Positions 1 to 8,156 of a stretch of DNA of 44,879 nt are shown here, piece after piece. Each line of letters opens with the position of its first letter. Position 1 is the stretch's first letter. The notes beneath the pieces were generated by a model. It ran no database searches. It saw only the letters and a program-made list of their open reading frames with translations, and was not told where the DNA came from. Origin of the DNA: Steroidobacteraceae bacterium (GTDB taxonomy: Bacteria; Pseudomonadota; Gammaproteobacteria; Steroidobacterales; Steroidobacteraceae); contig JADGHX010000018.1 in assembly GCA_019683695.1 (NCBI GenBank), forward strand, positions 1 through 44,879. The letters are read 5' to 3'. Both the position numbers and the translations under genes were made by a program.

Positions 1-45
1 GCTATAAATAAGGACGCTCTCAGGCGGCGTCGGGGCGTGGATTCC

Positions 46-71
46 CCCGGGCAAAGCTGCGCTTTGCCGGG
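46..71. terminator. Stem-loop in the left-edge noncoding stretch
   Basis: An inverted repeat GGCAAAGC/GCTTTGCC pairs around a TGC loop, and the stem extends by three more pairs after a single-base bulge. No T-tract follows. It lies upstream of the flavoprotein gene that starts at 194. It could terminate a gene outside the window or be an mRNA leader hairpin. Nothing else clear is seen in 1-193 beyond an AT-rich TATAAAT at 3-9. Confidence 0.45.
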
Positions 72-193
72 CCGCACCGGATGCGTTTCGCACGCCGGCT
101 CTCCCCTCTCGCCAGGTACGGAAGTTGCTCGGCGCATCTGTGCCTGCGTCGAATCCGCACAGGACCTCGGCTGTGCGGAACGGATAACAACAG

Positions 194-1900
194 ATGCATC
201 GAGATCTCCGCGAGCTTGCACGAACCGAATACGACGTTCTCGTCGTAGGCGGTGGAGCTGCTGGCGCCGCTGCCGCACGCGAAGCCGCGTTGCGCGGCTT
301 CCGGACCGCGCTCATCGAGCGTGAGGACTTCGGGTCGGGCGCGTCCGCGCATTGCTTCAAGGTGGTCCACGGCGGCATCCGTTACATACAGCACGCCGAC
401 GTTCGCAGACTGCGCGCCTCGTGCCGCGAGCGCTCGGTGTTCCTGCGCCTCGCCCCCCATCTCGTGAAACCGTTGCCGTTCGTGATTCCCACGTATGGCT
501 TCGGCCGCAACAGCAAGTGGTTCCTCGGCGCAGGCATGCTCCTGTACGACGCCCTGAGCGCGGATCGGAACCGCGGCGTGCGCGACCGCGATCGGCGCAT
601 CCACTGGACGCGCTTCTTCGACCGCGATGAGACGCTGCACATGTTTCCCGGCATTCCCCGCAAAGGGCTGACCGGCGCAGCGGCGTTCGAGGACGGCCAG
701 ATGCACAACCCACCGCGGCTCGTGCTTGCCTTCGCCACTGCGGCATACGAGCTCGGTGCCACGGTGGCGAACTACGTGGAAGCACGCCGCCTGCTCATGC
801 GCGATCGTCAGGTCTACGGCGTCGAAGCGCAGGATGTGCTCTCGGGTGAATGCTTCGACATTCGCGCGAAGGTCGTGATCAATGCCGCCGGCCCCTGGGC
901 GGAAGGGTTGCTTGCAGGAGTGAGCGACACCGCGGCGCGCAAGCCCGGAACGTACTCGCGCGATGCCTGCTTCGTCATCAACCGCAAGCCGAGCTCGCCG
1001 TACGCGCTCGCCCTTCAGGGCGGCACTCGCGATGCGGACGCGGTGCTCGCGCGAGGTGCGCGTCACCTGTTTCTCGTGCCCTGGCGAGGTCGGACGCTCG
1101 TGGGCGTATGGCATTCGGTCGTGCCACGTGACCCCGACGCGGTGAATCTCACGCGCGAGGAGTTGCGCTCGTACATTGCCGAGATCAATGAGCATCACCC
1201 GGGCTTCGATCTGCGCGAGTCCGAAGTCGAGCGCGTCGACTTCGGGCTCGTGCCGTTCGGCGACGCATCGGTTCAGCGTGCACGGAGCATCAGCTTCGGC
1301 AAGCAGTCACGGCTGATCGATCATCGCGTCGCCGACGGCATCAGCGGGCTCATCACTTCGATCAGCGTGCGGTACACAGTGGCACGGCTCGATGCCGGGC
1401 GCGCGCTCGACTGCGCCGAACGCCAGCTCGGCAAACGTGCCGCGGTGGGCAGCTCCGCAAACACGCCGCTGCCGGGTGGCGAAATCGAGAGCCTGGAGGC
1501 CTTCGCTCGTCAGATGCGCCAGACGCGTCCGGCGTGGCTTTCGCAATCGGCCTGCGAAACGCTGATCGCGAACTTCGGAACGCGCATGCCACGCGTGCTT
1601 TCGCCGGCCGAGGCCGACCCGTCCTTGCGCCGGTACGTCACGGGAACGGACGTGACGTTTGCCGAGATTGCCTACGCTCTGCGGGATGAGATGGCGCAAA
1701 CCCTGAGCGACATCGTGTTCCGCCGCACGGAGCTCGGCACCGGCGGGCATCCCGGAGAGACTGCGCTCGCCGAAGTCACCGCGTACGTGCAGCAGCTGCA
1801 AGGCTGGACGCTGCGCCGTGCGCTCGATGAGCGCAGGAACATCGACCAGCAGTTCGCGCGCTATCTCGCGCAATCCGAGCCGCTGCGCCGGACGGCCTAG
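194..1900 (+). CDS. FAD-dependent glycerol-3-phosphate dehydrogenase/oxidase family protein
   Basis: A 568-residue flavoprotein of the GlpD family, which oxidises sn-glycerol 3-phosphate to dihydroxyacetone phosphate and passes electrons to the quinone pool at the inner membrane. The dinucleotide-binding glycine motif GGGAAG is at residues 19-24, with the ribose-contacting Glu at about 42. The family-typical KVVHGGIRY segment follows near 56-64. The length is slightly above the usual 500-540. The ATG at 194 is the only sensible start, since it sits 12 residues before the first beta strand. The gene is alone, ends at a bidirectional terminator and has no obvious tie to the polysaccharide genes, except that glycerol phosphate could be a decoration precursor. 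The exact substrate is not proven by sequence. Confidence 0.85.
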   Translation: MHRDLRELARTEYDVLVVGGGAAGAAAAREAALRGFRTALIEREDFGSGASAHCFKVVHGGIRYIQHADVRRLRASCRERSVFLRLAPHLVKPLPFVIPTYGFGRNSKWFLGAGMLLYDALSADRNRGVRDRDRRIHWTRFFDRDETLHMFPGIPRKGLTGAAAFEDGQMHNPPRLVLAFATAAYELGATVANYVEARRLLMRDRQVYGVEAQDVLSGECFDIRAKVVINAAGPWAEGLLAGVSDTAARKPGTYSRDACFVINRKPSSPYALALQGGTRDADAVLARGARHLFLVPWRGRTLVGVWHSVVPRDPDAVNLTREELRSYIAEINEHHPGFDLRESEVERVDFGLVPFGDASVQRARSISFGKQSRLIDHRVADGISGLITSISVRYTVARLDAGRALDCAERQLGKRAAVGSSANTPLPGGEIESLEAFARQMRQTRPAWLSQSACETLIANFGTRMPRVLSPAEADPSLRRYVTGTDVTFAEIAYALRDEMAQTLSDIVFRRTELGTGGHPGETALAEVTAYVQQLQGWTLRRALDERRNIDQQFARYLAQSEPLRRTA

Positions 1901-1910
1901 TGGGCTTTCG

Positions 1911-1929
1911 ACATCGCCGCAGGCGATGT
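1911..1929. terminator. Bidirectional terminator hairpin
   Basis: A perfect 8-bp inverted repeat ACATCGCC/GGCGATGT surrounds a GCA loop. It lies between the convergent stops at 1900 (+) and 1949 (-), where a shared terminator is expected. There is no long T-tract on either side. Confidence 0.6.
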
Positions 1930-1948
1930 TCCCTGGCCGACGAAAAGC

Positions 1949-2725
1949 TCAGGGCGCCACGGCGCTCGCCGCGATCTTCTTGCTGAGCACGCGCACCTTC
2001 TTGCCGTACAGGACGAACACCGCACGCAGCAGCAGCTCGAGCACCGTGGTCACGGCAAGCCCCACATAGTTCAGCGGGTTGCGCCAGAACACGTACAGCT
2101 TGAGAGGGAATACCCGCACGTCGGCGAATCCCGACAGCTCCAGGATCTGCTGCAGGCTGTACTCCGTGACGTTGTAAAAATGATCGATGTTGTGGGACAA
2201 ATTTTCCGAGCCCACAAAGGGATTTGCACCGTTCATCGCGTACACCACGATGCGGCCGCCGGGCCGCAGCGCGCGCCGGCACAGGCGCAGGAAGTCGATC
2301 GTCTCATCGAGCGTGAGGTGGTTGAGCTCCTGCTCCGGGAGGATCACGTCGTACGCGTTCTCGCGCCCTTCGAGGAATTCGAACGCGCGGGCCGTCTCGC
2401 ACGGCAGGCCGTGACGGCGCGCATGCTCGACTTTCGTGGCATCAGAATCGATACCGAGCACATTGCGGTAACCGTGCTCGCGCAGCATGTGCACGAGATA
2501 ACCGGGACCGCAGCTCACCACGAGAATGCTGGCATTTCGGTCGGCCGGCAGCCGTCCGAGATAGTTGGCCTTGTAGTAGGCGGTGAAGGATTTGAAACCT
2601 GCGTCGATGTCCTTCGGCGCCTGCCAGTAGGAATCGAAGGGCTCGAGGCGCGCGGCGAGCGTGCGCCGCTGCGGCACCGCCGGAGCTGACGAGGGAACGA
2701 CCTGCGCGCGCGGCATGGAGCTCAT
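1949..2725 (-). CDS. Class I SAM-dependent methyltransferase
   Basis: A 258-residue protein with a Rossmann-type methyltransferase domain. SAM motif I is VVSCGPGYL at about 69-77, the acidic motif II is GIDSD at about 91-95, and the post-motif LRPGGRIVVY follows. The C-terminus (about 215-240) is hydrophobic and basic, suggesting membrane association, which would fit a lipid-linked sugar substrate. The start at 2725 is chosen because a strong GGAGG lies 8 bases upstream on the minus strand; a longer open frame to 2830 lacks such a site. It diverges from the GT4 at 2862. The methyl acceptor is unknown, with an EPS sugar the natural guess from context. Confidence 0.8.
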   Translation of the reverse strand: MSSMPRAQVVPSSAPAVPQRRTLAARLEPFDSYWQAPKDIDAGFKSFTAYYKANYLGRLPADRNASILVVSCGPGYLVHMLREHGYRNVLGIDSDATKVEHARRHGLPCETARAFEFLEGRENAYDVILPEQELNHLTLDETIDFLRLCRRALRPGGRIVVYAMNGANPFVGSENLSHNIDHFYNVTEYSLQQILELSGFADVRVFPLKLYVFWRNPLNYVGLAVTTVLELLLRAVFVLYGKKVRVLSKKIAASAVAP

Positions 2726-2805
2726 GTTCAGAACCTCCGTCTGGAATCGTTGCAACGGCCAGCCGGCCGCCGTCCGGCGGTGCAGCGCCGCGCCTGCGCA
2801 CCATC

Positions 2806-2821
2806 TGGCACGCAGGATGCT
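2806..2821 (+). promoter_or_regulatory. Sigma-54 (RpoN) -24/-12 promoter, one mismatch
   Basis: The sequence TGGCAC-GCAGG-ATGCT has the invariant GG and GC exactly 10 bases apart. It matches TGGCAC-N5-TTGCW except for A instead of T at the first base of the -12 box. Transcription would begin near 2832, about 30 bases before the GT4 start at 2862. A PrsR-type sigma-54 activator is encoded in the same window. Confidence 0.6.
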
Positions 2822-2861
2822 TAACCGCACCGATCAGTGACTCGGCTGTCACGGGAGCCGC

Positions 2862-4046
2862 ATGCAAATTCTGTTCTGCAACTACGAGTATCCCCCGATC
2901 GGCGGGGGCGGCGGAGTGGTCATGGCCGCCATGGCCGTGGAGCTGGTCCGCCGCGGACATGACGTCACCGTCCTCACCTCGCGGGCCTTCGGCCTGCCGG
3001 CCGACAGCGTGGAGGACGGCGTTCGCGTCGTGCGCGTGCCGGTGTTCTTCCGGCGCCGACTCGCAGTGGCGAACATCCCTTCGATGGCGGCGTACCTGCC
3101 GCTGGGCCTGTGGCGTGGGCTCAAGCTCGGGCGCCAGCGCCCGTTCGACGTCATCAATACCCACTTCGTCGTGCCGACCGGCCCGCTCGGGGACTGGCTG
3201 TCCCGGCGGCTGCAGATTCCGAACGTCCTCTCGGTGCACGGCGGGGACCTCTACGATCCGTCCAAACCGACTTCGCCGCATCGGCATGCGTTTCTGCGAG
3301 CGCCCATCGCCGGGCTCCTGCGGCGCGCCGACGCGGTGGTCGCGCAGTCGCGCGACACGGCCCTGAACGTTGCCCGGATCTATGGTGTGGATCGGCCCGT
3401 GGAACGCGTGCCGCTCGGCATCTCAAGGCCGCCCGCCCGTATCCGACCGCACCGCTCCGCATTCGGCATTCCCGAGGATGCCTTCGTGATGGTGACGGTG
3501 GGACGGCTTGTGCCGCGCAAGTCGACGGCGCAGCTCGTCTCCGTTCTCGCCGCGACCGGGCGGCCGGACATCTACCTGCTCGTGGTGGGTGACGGGCCGG
3601 ATGCGGCCGAGATACAGCGCACGGCGAGCGAGCTCGGCGTGGCGAGCCGCGTGAAACTGCTCGGCCACGTGAGCGACCGACAGAAGTACGCGGCGCTCGC
3701 CATGAGCGATCTGTTCGTCTCGACCAGCCAGCACGAGGGGTTCGGCCTCGTGTTTCTCGAAGCCATGGCGTTCGGTCTGCCCATCGTCTGCTACAACCGT
3801 GGCGGTCAGGTGGACTTCCTGTCCGCCGCCACCGGCGCCGTGGTGGCGCTCAATGACGTGCAGGCGTTCACGGCCGCCGTGACGGAGCTGTATCGCTCGC
3901 CCGAGCGGCGCGCGTCGATCCGCACCAACAACCTTGCCGCGGTCGAGTCGTATTTCATCGATCGCTGCGCGCATCGTTACGAGACCCTGTTCGAGCAGGT
4001 GGCCCTCGCGCGCTCCGGCACGCTGGCCGCGGTCCGTCAGAAGTAG
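2862..4046 (+). CDS. GT4-family glycosyltransferase
   Basis: A 394-residue GT-B fold enzyme. A glycine-rich N-terminal loop (GGGGG at 14-18) starts the acceptor domain, and the donor domain carries VGRLVPRK at about 213-220 and an EX7E motif (E292 and E300). It should transfer a sugar from a nucleotide-sugar donor to a lipid-linked intermediate on the cytoplasmic face of the inner membrane. The ATG follows GGGAG at 5-base spacing and lies just behind a sigma-54-like promoter. The two membrane GT2 genes follow on the same strand after about 100 bases. The linkage and donor sugar cannot be read from sequence. Confidence 0.88.
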   Translation: MQILFCNYEYPPIGGGGGVVMAAMAVELVRRGHDVTVLTSRAFGLPADSVEDGVRVVRVPVFFRRRLAVANIPSMAAYLPLGLWRGLKLGRQRPFDVINTHFVVPTGPLGDWLSRRLQIPNVLSVHGGDLYDPSKPTSPHRHAFLRAPIAGLLRRADAVVAQSRDTALNVARIYGVDRPVERVPLGISRPPARIRPHRSAFGIPEDAFVMVTVGRLVPRKSTAQLVSVLAATGRPDIYLLVVGDGPDAAEIQRTASELGVASRVKLLGHVSDRQKYAALAMSDLFVSTSQHEGFGLVFLEAMAFGLPIVCYNRGGQVDFLSAATGAVVALNDVQAFTAAVTELYRSPERRASIRTNNLAAVESYFIDRCAHRYETLFEQVALARSGTLAAVRQK

Positions 4047-4144
4047 TCGGTGGGTACGCGCCTTGCTCCGGTCGAGCCTCAGGGTGGGCTTGCTGCCGCA
4101 CATGGCGGACTTGCCCGTGCCGCGACAGTTGGCCCGGCAGGCCA

Positions 4145-5113
4145 ATGCAAGCCACGAGCGATCCGAACAGCATGAATCCTGATCTTTCCGTCGTCGTGCC
4201 GCTCTTCAACGAGCAGGAGAGCGTCGTGCCCCTGCACACCGCACTCGTGCAGGCGCTCGAGCCGCTCGGCATCACGTTCGAGATCGTGCTGGTCGACGAT
4301 GGCAGCACGGACGACACCGCCCGCATCGCCGTCGGTCTCGCCGAGAAGGATCCGCGCGTGTGCGTCGTGCGCTTTCGCCGCAACTACGGGCAAACGCCCG
4401 CGATGGCGGCCGGCATCGAGCAGGCCCGGGGCGAGATCATCGTGACGATGGATGGAGACCTGCAGAATGACCCGGCCGACATCGGGCCCATGCTGCAGAA
4501 GATGGATGAGGGCTACGACATCGTCGTCGGCTGGCGCCACGAGCGCCAGGACAAGCTGGTGTCGCGCAAGATTCCCTCGCGCATTGCGAACGCCCTCATC
4601 GCGCGCGTCACGGGCGTGCCGATCCGCGACAACGGCTGTTCACTCAAGGCGTACAGGGCCTGTCTCATCAAGAAGATTCCGCTCTATTCGGAGATGCATC
4701 GGTTCATCCCGGCCATGGCGTCGATCGCCGGACCCCGCATCGCAGAGATGAAGGTGCGTCATCACGCCCGTCGTTTCGGGCGCTCGAAGTACGGCTTGTC
4801 GCGCGTGTACAAGGTGCTGCTTGATCTCATGGTGATCAAGACAGTGGCGTCCTTCACGGCGCGACCGATGCTCTGGTTCAGCCTGCTCGCCCTGCCGCTC
4901 TTCGCCTCCGCCGCGATCGCACTCGGCTGGTCGATCTTCTCGGCCATCGTGCGGGGCGGCTCCCTGTCGCTGCCTGTGGCCGGCGCGGGCGTCATCTTCC
5001 TGAGCTCCGCGGCGATTCTCCTGTGCAGCGGAATCATGGGCGAGCTCATCTACAAGCTTGGCGACGTGCGCGAGCACGATTTCTCACACCTCACGCAGCG
5101 AATCGGACAATGA
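4145..5113 (+). CDS. Membrane GT2 glycosyltransferase, DPM1/GtrB/ArnC-like
   Basis: A 322-residue family 2 glycosyltransferase of the polyprenyl-phosphate glycosyltransferase type. The nucleotide-binding DDGS is at 51-54 and the metal-binding DGD at 103-105, followed by QNDP. Two C-terminal membrane helices lie at about 241-265 and 275-303. Such enzymes move a sugar from UDP- or GDP-sugar onto undecaprenyl phosphate, giving a lipid-linked donor used on the periplasmic side. The start could also be the in-frame ATG at 4172; neither has a strong ribosome site. Its stop overlaps the next start as ATGA, so the two are translationally coupled. The next gene is a diverged paralogue. Confidence 0.87.
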   Translation: MQATSDPNSMNPDLSVVVPLFNEQESVVPLHTALVQALEPLGITFEIVLVDDGSTDDTARIAVGLAEKDPRVCVVRFRRNYGQTPAMAAGIEQARGEIIVTMDGDLQNDPADIGPMLQKMDEGYDIVVGWRHERQDKLVSRKIPSRIANALIARVTGVPIRDNGCSLKAYRACLIKKIPLYSEMHRFIPAMASIAGPRIAEMKVRHHARRFGRSKYGLSRVYKVLLDLMVIKTVASFTARPMLWFSLLALPLFASAAIALGWSIFSAIVRGGSLSLPVAGAGVIFLSSAAILLCSGIMGELIYKLGDVREHDFSHLTQRIGQ

Positions 5114-6114
5114 CGTCACCGACACCGAAAAGCGCAACCCCCGCGATCTCCGTGATCATTCCGGTCGGTGCGCGGCACACGGACCTGAAGCGCCTCTATC
5201 AGGACTATGTGGCCGGCCTGCGCATGCTCGATGCGCCGTATGAGATGATCTTCGTGCTCGATGGGCCGCGGCCGGCGGCGGCCGCCGCCCTGCGCCAGCT
5301 GCTCGACAGCGGCGAGAACGTCATCGTGATCACACTGACGCGAGCGTTCGGCGAAGCCACCGCGCTGATGGCAGGCTTCCAGCGTGCGTCGGCGCCAACG
5401 ATCGTCACCTTGCCCGCGTACCATCAGATTGAAGGGACGGAGATTCCCACGCTCGTGCGCGGACTCGATCATGCGGACCTCGTGATCGGCTACCGCTGGC
5501 CGCGCGCGGGAACCTACTTCGAAACCTTGCGCCGTGCGGGATTTCACCGGCTGATTGGCGCCGTTACCGGGCAGCACTACCGCGACCTCGGGTGCGGCGC
5601 GCGGGCGATGAAGCGTCGCGTGCTCGAAGAGATCGTGCTGTACGGAGATCAGTACCGCTTCCTGCCGGTGCTGGCCCACTGCCGCGGCTTCCGTGTGCTC
5701 GAGACGGAAGTGCGCCAGTCCAGGCACGATCGCTATACGGGCCGTTATCGCACGCGCGAGTACCTGCACCGGGCACTCGATATCTTCACCATATTTTTCC
5801 TGGTTCGTTTCACGCACAAGCCGCTGAGATTCTTCGGCATCGTGGGTGCGACGACGTTCGGCGCCGGAGCGCTGCTCACGTCCTGGCTGGTGATCGAGCG
5901 GTTATTCATGAACCGCGCTCTCGCGGACAGGCCCGCCCTGCTCCTCTCATCCCTGCTCGTCGTGCTCGGAATGCAGATCTTCGCCCTGGGGCTGCTCGGC
6001 GAGCTGATCATCTTCACGCATGCGCGCCACATAAAGGACTACCAGATCGATGAGATCGTGCGCTTCCCGGAAGGCCGCCCCCAGGCGGAAACGCGGGAGC
6101 TGATCTCGCACTGA
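5110..6114 (+). CDS. GT2-like membrane protein lacking the DXD motif (paralogue of upstream gene)
   Basis: A 334-residue protein that aligns along its length with the preceding GT2 enzyme and keeps two C-terminal membrane helices (about 240-263 and 280-308). The ATG at 5110 overlaps the upstream TGA as ATGA. The position of the catalytic DGD is occupied by LPAYHQ (residues 101-106), and the DDGS motif is reduced to LDGP (50-53). It is therefore probably inactive as a conventional GT2, or uses other residues. A role as partner or regulatory subunit of the active paralogue is inferred. It ends convergent to the lyase gene. Confidence 0.8.
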   Translation: MTSPTPKSATPAISVIIPVGARHTDLKRLYQDYVAGLRMLDAPYEMIFVLDGPRPAAAAALRQLLDSGENVIVITLTRAFGEATALMAGFQRASAPTIVTLPAYHQIEGTEIPTLVRGLDHADLVIGYRWPRAGTYFETLRRAGFHRLIGAVTGQHYRDLGCGARAMKRRVLEEIVLYGDQYRFLPVLAHCRGFRVLETEVRQSRHDRYTGRYRTREYLHRALDIFTIFFLVRFTHKPLRFFGIVGATTFGAGALLTSWLVIERLFMNRALADRPALLLSSLLVVLGMQIFALGLLGELIIFTHARHIKDYQIDEIVRFPEGRPQAETRELISH

Positions 6115-6163
6115 AGGACGCGCGCCAGGCCCGTGGGGGCGCTGGGGCGCACGGAGGAGACGG

Positions 6164-7021
6164 CTACCGCTCGAGCATCACGCTCTGCGGCGGCGCTGGC
6201 CGGCGAATCGCCGAGCCGCCGCCCGGCGCCACATCCTCGTAACGCCCGCCGGGGCCCGCAAACTTGAATTCGTCGTGGTAGAGCGTGCGCGTGGTCACCG
6301 CGCCTGCCGGCCCGTTGCGGTTCTTCCAGCCCTTGTAGAGGCCCATCTTGAAGTACGGACCGCGCTGGTCGTTGTAGCCAATCGGGCCGGTCACGTCGAC
6401 GACCTTCTTGCCATCCTTCCACACCTGCAGCAGGCCGTCGGGATTGGGCGACCACTTGATGTGAAACACCCAGTCGGTCCACTTCCCGGTCTCGTACTTG
6501 CCGAGCGGGTACTTCTTCTTGCCTGCATAGTGCTTCTTGTCCGTGATCGGGGCGGTGTCCCAGATCGTGGAGATCTCCCAGTTGCCGTTGCCCGTGTGCA
6601 GCGACAACGGCGGATTGAGGTGATTGTCCTCCTCGGCCTTGTTGTCTGGCGTGGAATGCCACTGCGCCACGATCTCCCAGATGTTGTCGGGCACATAGCT
6701 GTCGGGCAGATAGACGCTGAAGCCGTACCAGTAGTCCTGACCCGGCGTGACATTCTCGCGCCCGCCCGACGTGAGCTCGGTGCGATACGACACCTTCGAG
6801 TTGTTCCGGTCGAGGACCGTCTTCAGCGCGTATTGGCCGCTGCGCGCGACGTCCTTCGTGATCGTCGGCGCATTGCCGGAGACGGCCCAGAAGGCCGGAT
6901 CGATGACGCCGCTTTCGAAATCGGAGTTGACCAGCACGTTCGGGGCCGGCAGGGCGACCGGGGCGGCGAGAAGCGCAGACAGGGCGAGGCCCGGAACGAA
7001 TTTTCCCCTTTGGATATGCAT
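6164..7021 (-). CDS. Secreted polysaccharide lyase, heparin lyase I-like family (PF14099-type)
   Basis: A 285-residue protein with an N-terminal signal peptide (basic MHIQRGK, then a hydrophobic stretch ending near ALPAP). The mature part looks like a single jelly-roll lyase domain. The family signatures visible are the N-terminal DFESG, the central WEIVAQWHSTPD, WTDWVFHIKW, and YFKMGLYKGW near the C-terminus. These enzymes cleave uronic-acid-containing polysaccharide by beta-elimination. The start at 7021 is preceded by AAGGTG and gives the clean signal peptide, whereas the open frame extending to 7360 does not. Inside an EPS locus it probably trims or remodels the exported polymer in the periplasm. 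The specificity is not readable from sequence. Confidence 0.8.
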   Translation of the reverse strand: MHIQRGKFVPGLALSALLAAPVALPAPNVLVNSDFESGVIDPAFWAVSGNAPTITKDVARSGQYALKTVLDRNNSKVSYRTELTSGGRENVTPGQDYWYGFSVYLPDSYVPDNIWEIVAQWHSTPDNKAEEDNHLNPPLSLHTGNGNWEISTIWDTAPITDKKHYAGKKKYPLGKYETGKWTDWVFHIKWSPNPDGLLQVWKDGKKVVDVTGPIGYNDQRGPYFKMGLYKGWKNRNGPAGAVTTRTLYHDEFKFAGPGGRYEDVAPGGGSAIRRPAPPQSVMLER

Positions 7022-7430
7022 CGTGTTCACCTTACCGCGTGCGACCGCGAGTGATTGTCGGCAAGATCTGGGTGACTGAAGCACGCATTGCGCCGACTCG
7101 AAAGGAGTACAGCGCCAGACCACCCGGTGCGTGTCTTCAGAAGGTGTCGTACGGTAGCGGCGACGACCAGCCATCTCAATATCGCCGTTTCGCGACAGTC
7201 TGGCGCGAATGCGATGCCAGGGCTCGAGCGTAGCCGCGCGCTTCCACCTCCGTGCCACGCAACAATCGCGCTTTTCGCGGCAGCGGCGGCGCATTCGTTG
7301 CACGCGCGAGACGGAAAGCGTGGCCGTGCCGCGTGAACGGCAGACTCTCGTTCGATACACCAGAATTTTCTTGTGCGCCTGCGACCCGCCTCACGCGCGC
7401 AGGGCCGCTTCACCCGGGAAAGAGCACCCT
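7022..7430. other. Intergenic region upstream of the lyase gene
   Basis: There are 409 bases with no convincing gene between the FkbM methyltransferase stop and the lyase start. The stretch holds a sigma-54-like element on the minus strand at 7204-7219 and otherwise GC-rich sequence. Short open frames here lack ribosome sites and recognisable protein features. Confidence 0.5.
7204..7219 (-). promoter_or_regulatory. Possible sigma-54 promoter for the lyase gene
   Basis: Read on the minus strand the element is TGGCAT-CGCAT-TCGCG, with GG and GC 10 bases apart. The -24 box fits the TGGCAY consensus, while the -12 box has two mismatches to TTGCW. Transcription from it would leave a leader of about 170 bases, similar to the leader length at the much better promoter at 23393. 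Confidence 0.3.
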
Positions 7431-8156
7431 TCAGAGGTTCAGCATCACCGACGGGCGGTACGCGATGGCATCGCGCGGCTCGATGATGAGGTCGTACCCC
7501 TGCCCCCGCAGCAGATCCGCGATCTCGAGGAACGTGTCGCGCGGCATCGTCTTCAGGCGCCCGTGCTCGAAGCGGATGATTTCGGGTTTCAGCTTCGTGA
7601 AATCGATACTGCGCACGATTTCGGCGTCGTAGCCTTCCGTGTCGATCTGCAGGAGGTCCAGCTCCGGGAGCGCATACTTCGTGAGCAGCTCATCGAGGGA
7701 CATGCACGGCACCTTCTCCGCGATCACTGCATCATCGGGCGTGTGGTGGCGCTTGTAGTGCGTCGGGTTGAAGGACGCGATGCCCTTCCTCAAGCCTTCA
7801 GCCTTCTGCCGCACCGGGTCGACCCGATAGATGGTCATCTCCTTTTCGGTGCGATGAATCGCGGCGTGCACGGGCGTGACGCTCGGGTACGGCCGGTAGT
7901 TTTCGACGAGCTCGTCGAAGTAGTCCTTCACCGGCTCGACCACGAGTCCGCGCACGCGCCGGTGGTTGTACGTCACGAACTCGTAGATCGGGTCCGCCGT
8001 CCGCCCGTCGTTCGCGCCCACCTGCACGAACACCACCGGCTTGCGCGCCAGGACGGCGTGCAGCAGGCACTCCACCGCATTGATGTCGCCGGTGCGCACG
8101 AGCTTGTAGCCGCGGGCGCGCAGGGCGCGTTTGATGAAGTCCTTGAGCAGCGTCAT
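7431..8156 (-). CDS. FkbM-family methyltransferase
   Basis: A 241-residue SAM-dependent methyltransferase. The SAM-binding motif is VFVQVGANDG (about 42-51), and the FkbM-typical LLQIDTEGYDAEIV lies near 168-181. FkbM enzymes usually O-methylate hydroxyl groups of sugars or polyketides. The ATG overlaps the stop of the upstream GT4 as ATGA, so it is the last gene of the coupled minus-strand GT operon. A sugar O-methyl group on the EPS repeat is the likely product, by context. Confidence 0.87.
   Translation of the reverse strand: MTLLKDFIKRALRARGYKLVRTGDINAVECLLHAVLARKPVVFVQVGANDGRTADPIYEFVTYNHRRVRGLVVEPVKDYFDELVENYRPYPSVTPVHAAIHRTEKEMTIYRVDPVRQKAEGLRKGIASFNPTHYKRHHTPDDAVIAEKVPCMSLDELLTKYALPELDLLQIDTEGYDAEIVRSIDFTKLKPEIIRFEHGRLKTMPRDTFLEIADLLRGQGYDLIIEPRDAIAYRPSVMLNL

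Noticed and set aside
114-129. AGGTAC-N5-TTGCT as a sigma-54 promoter for the flavoprotein gene at 194
   Set aside because: Spacing is right but the -24 box has two mismatches; GG-N10-GC arises often by chance in DNA this GC-rich.
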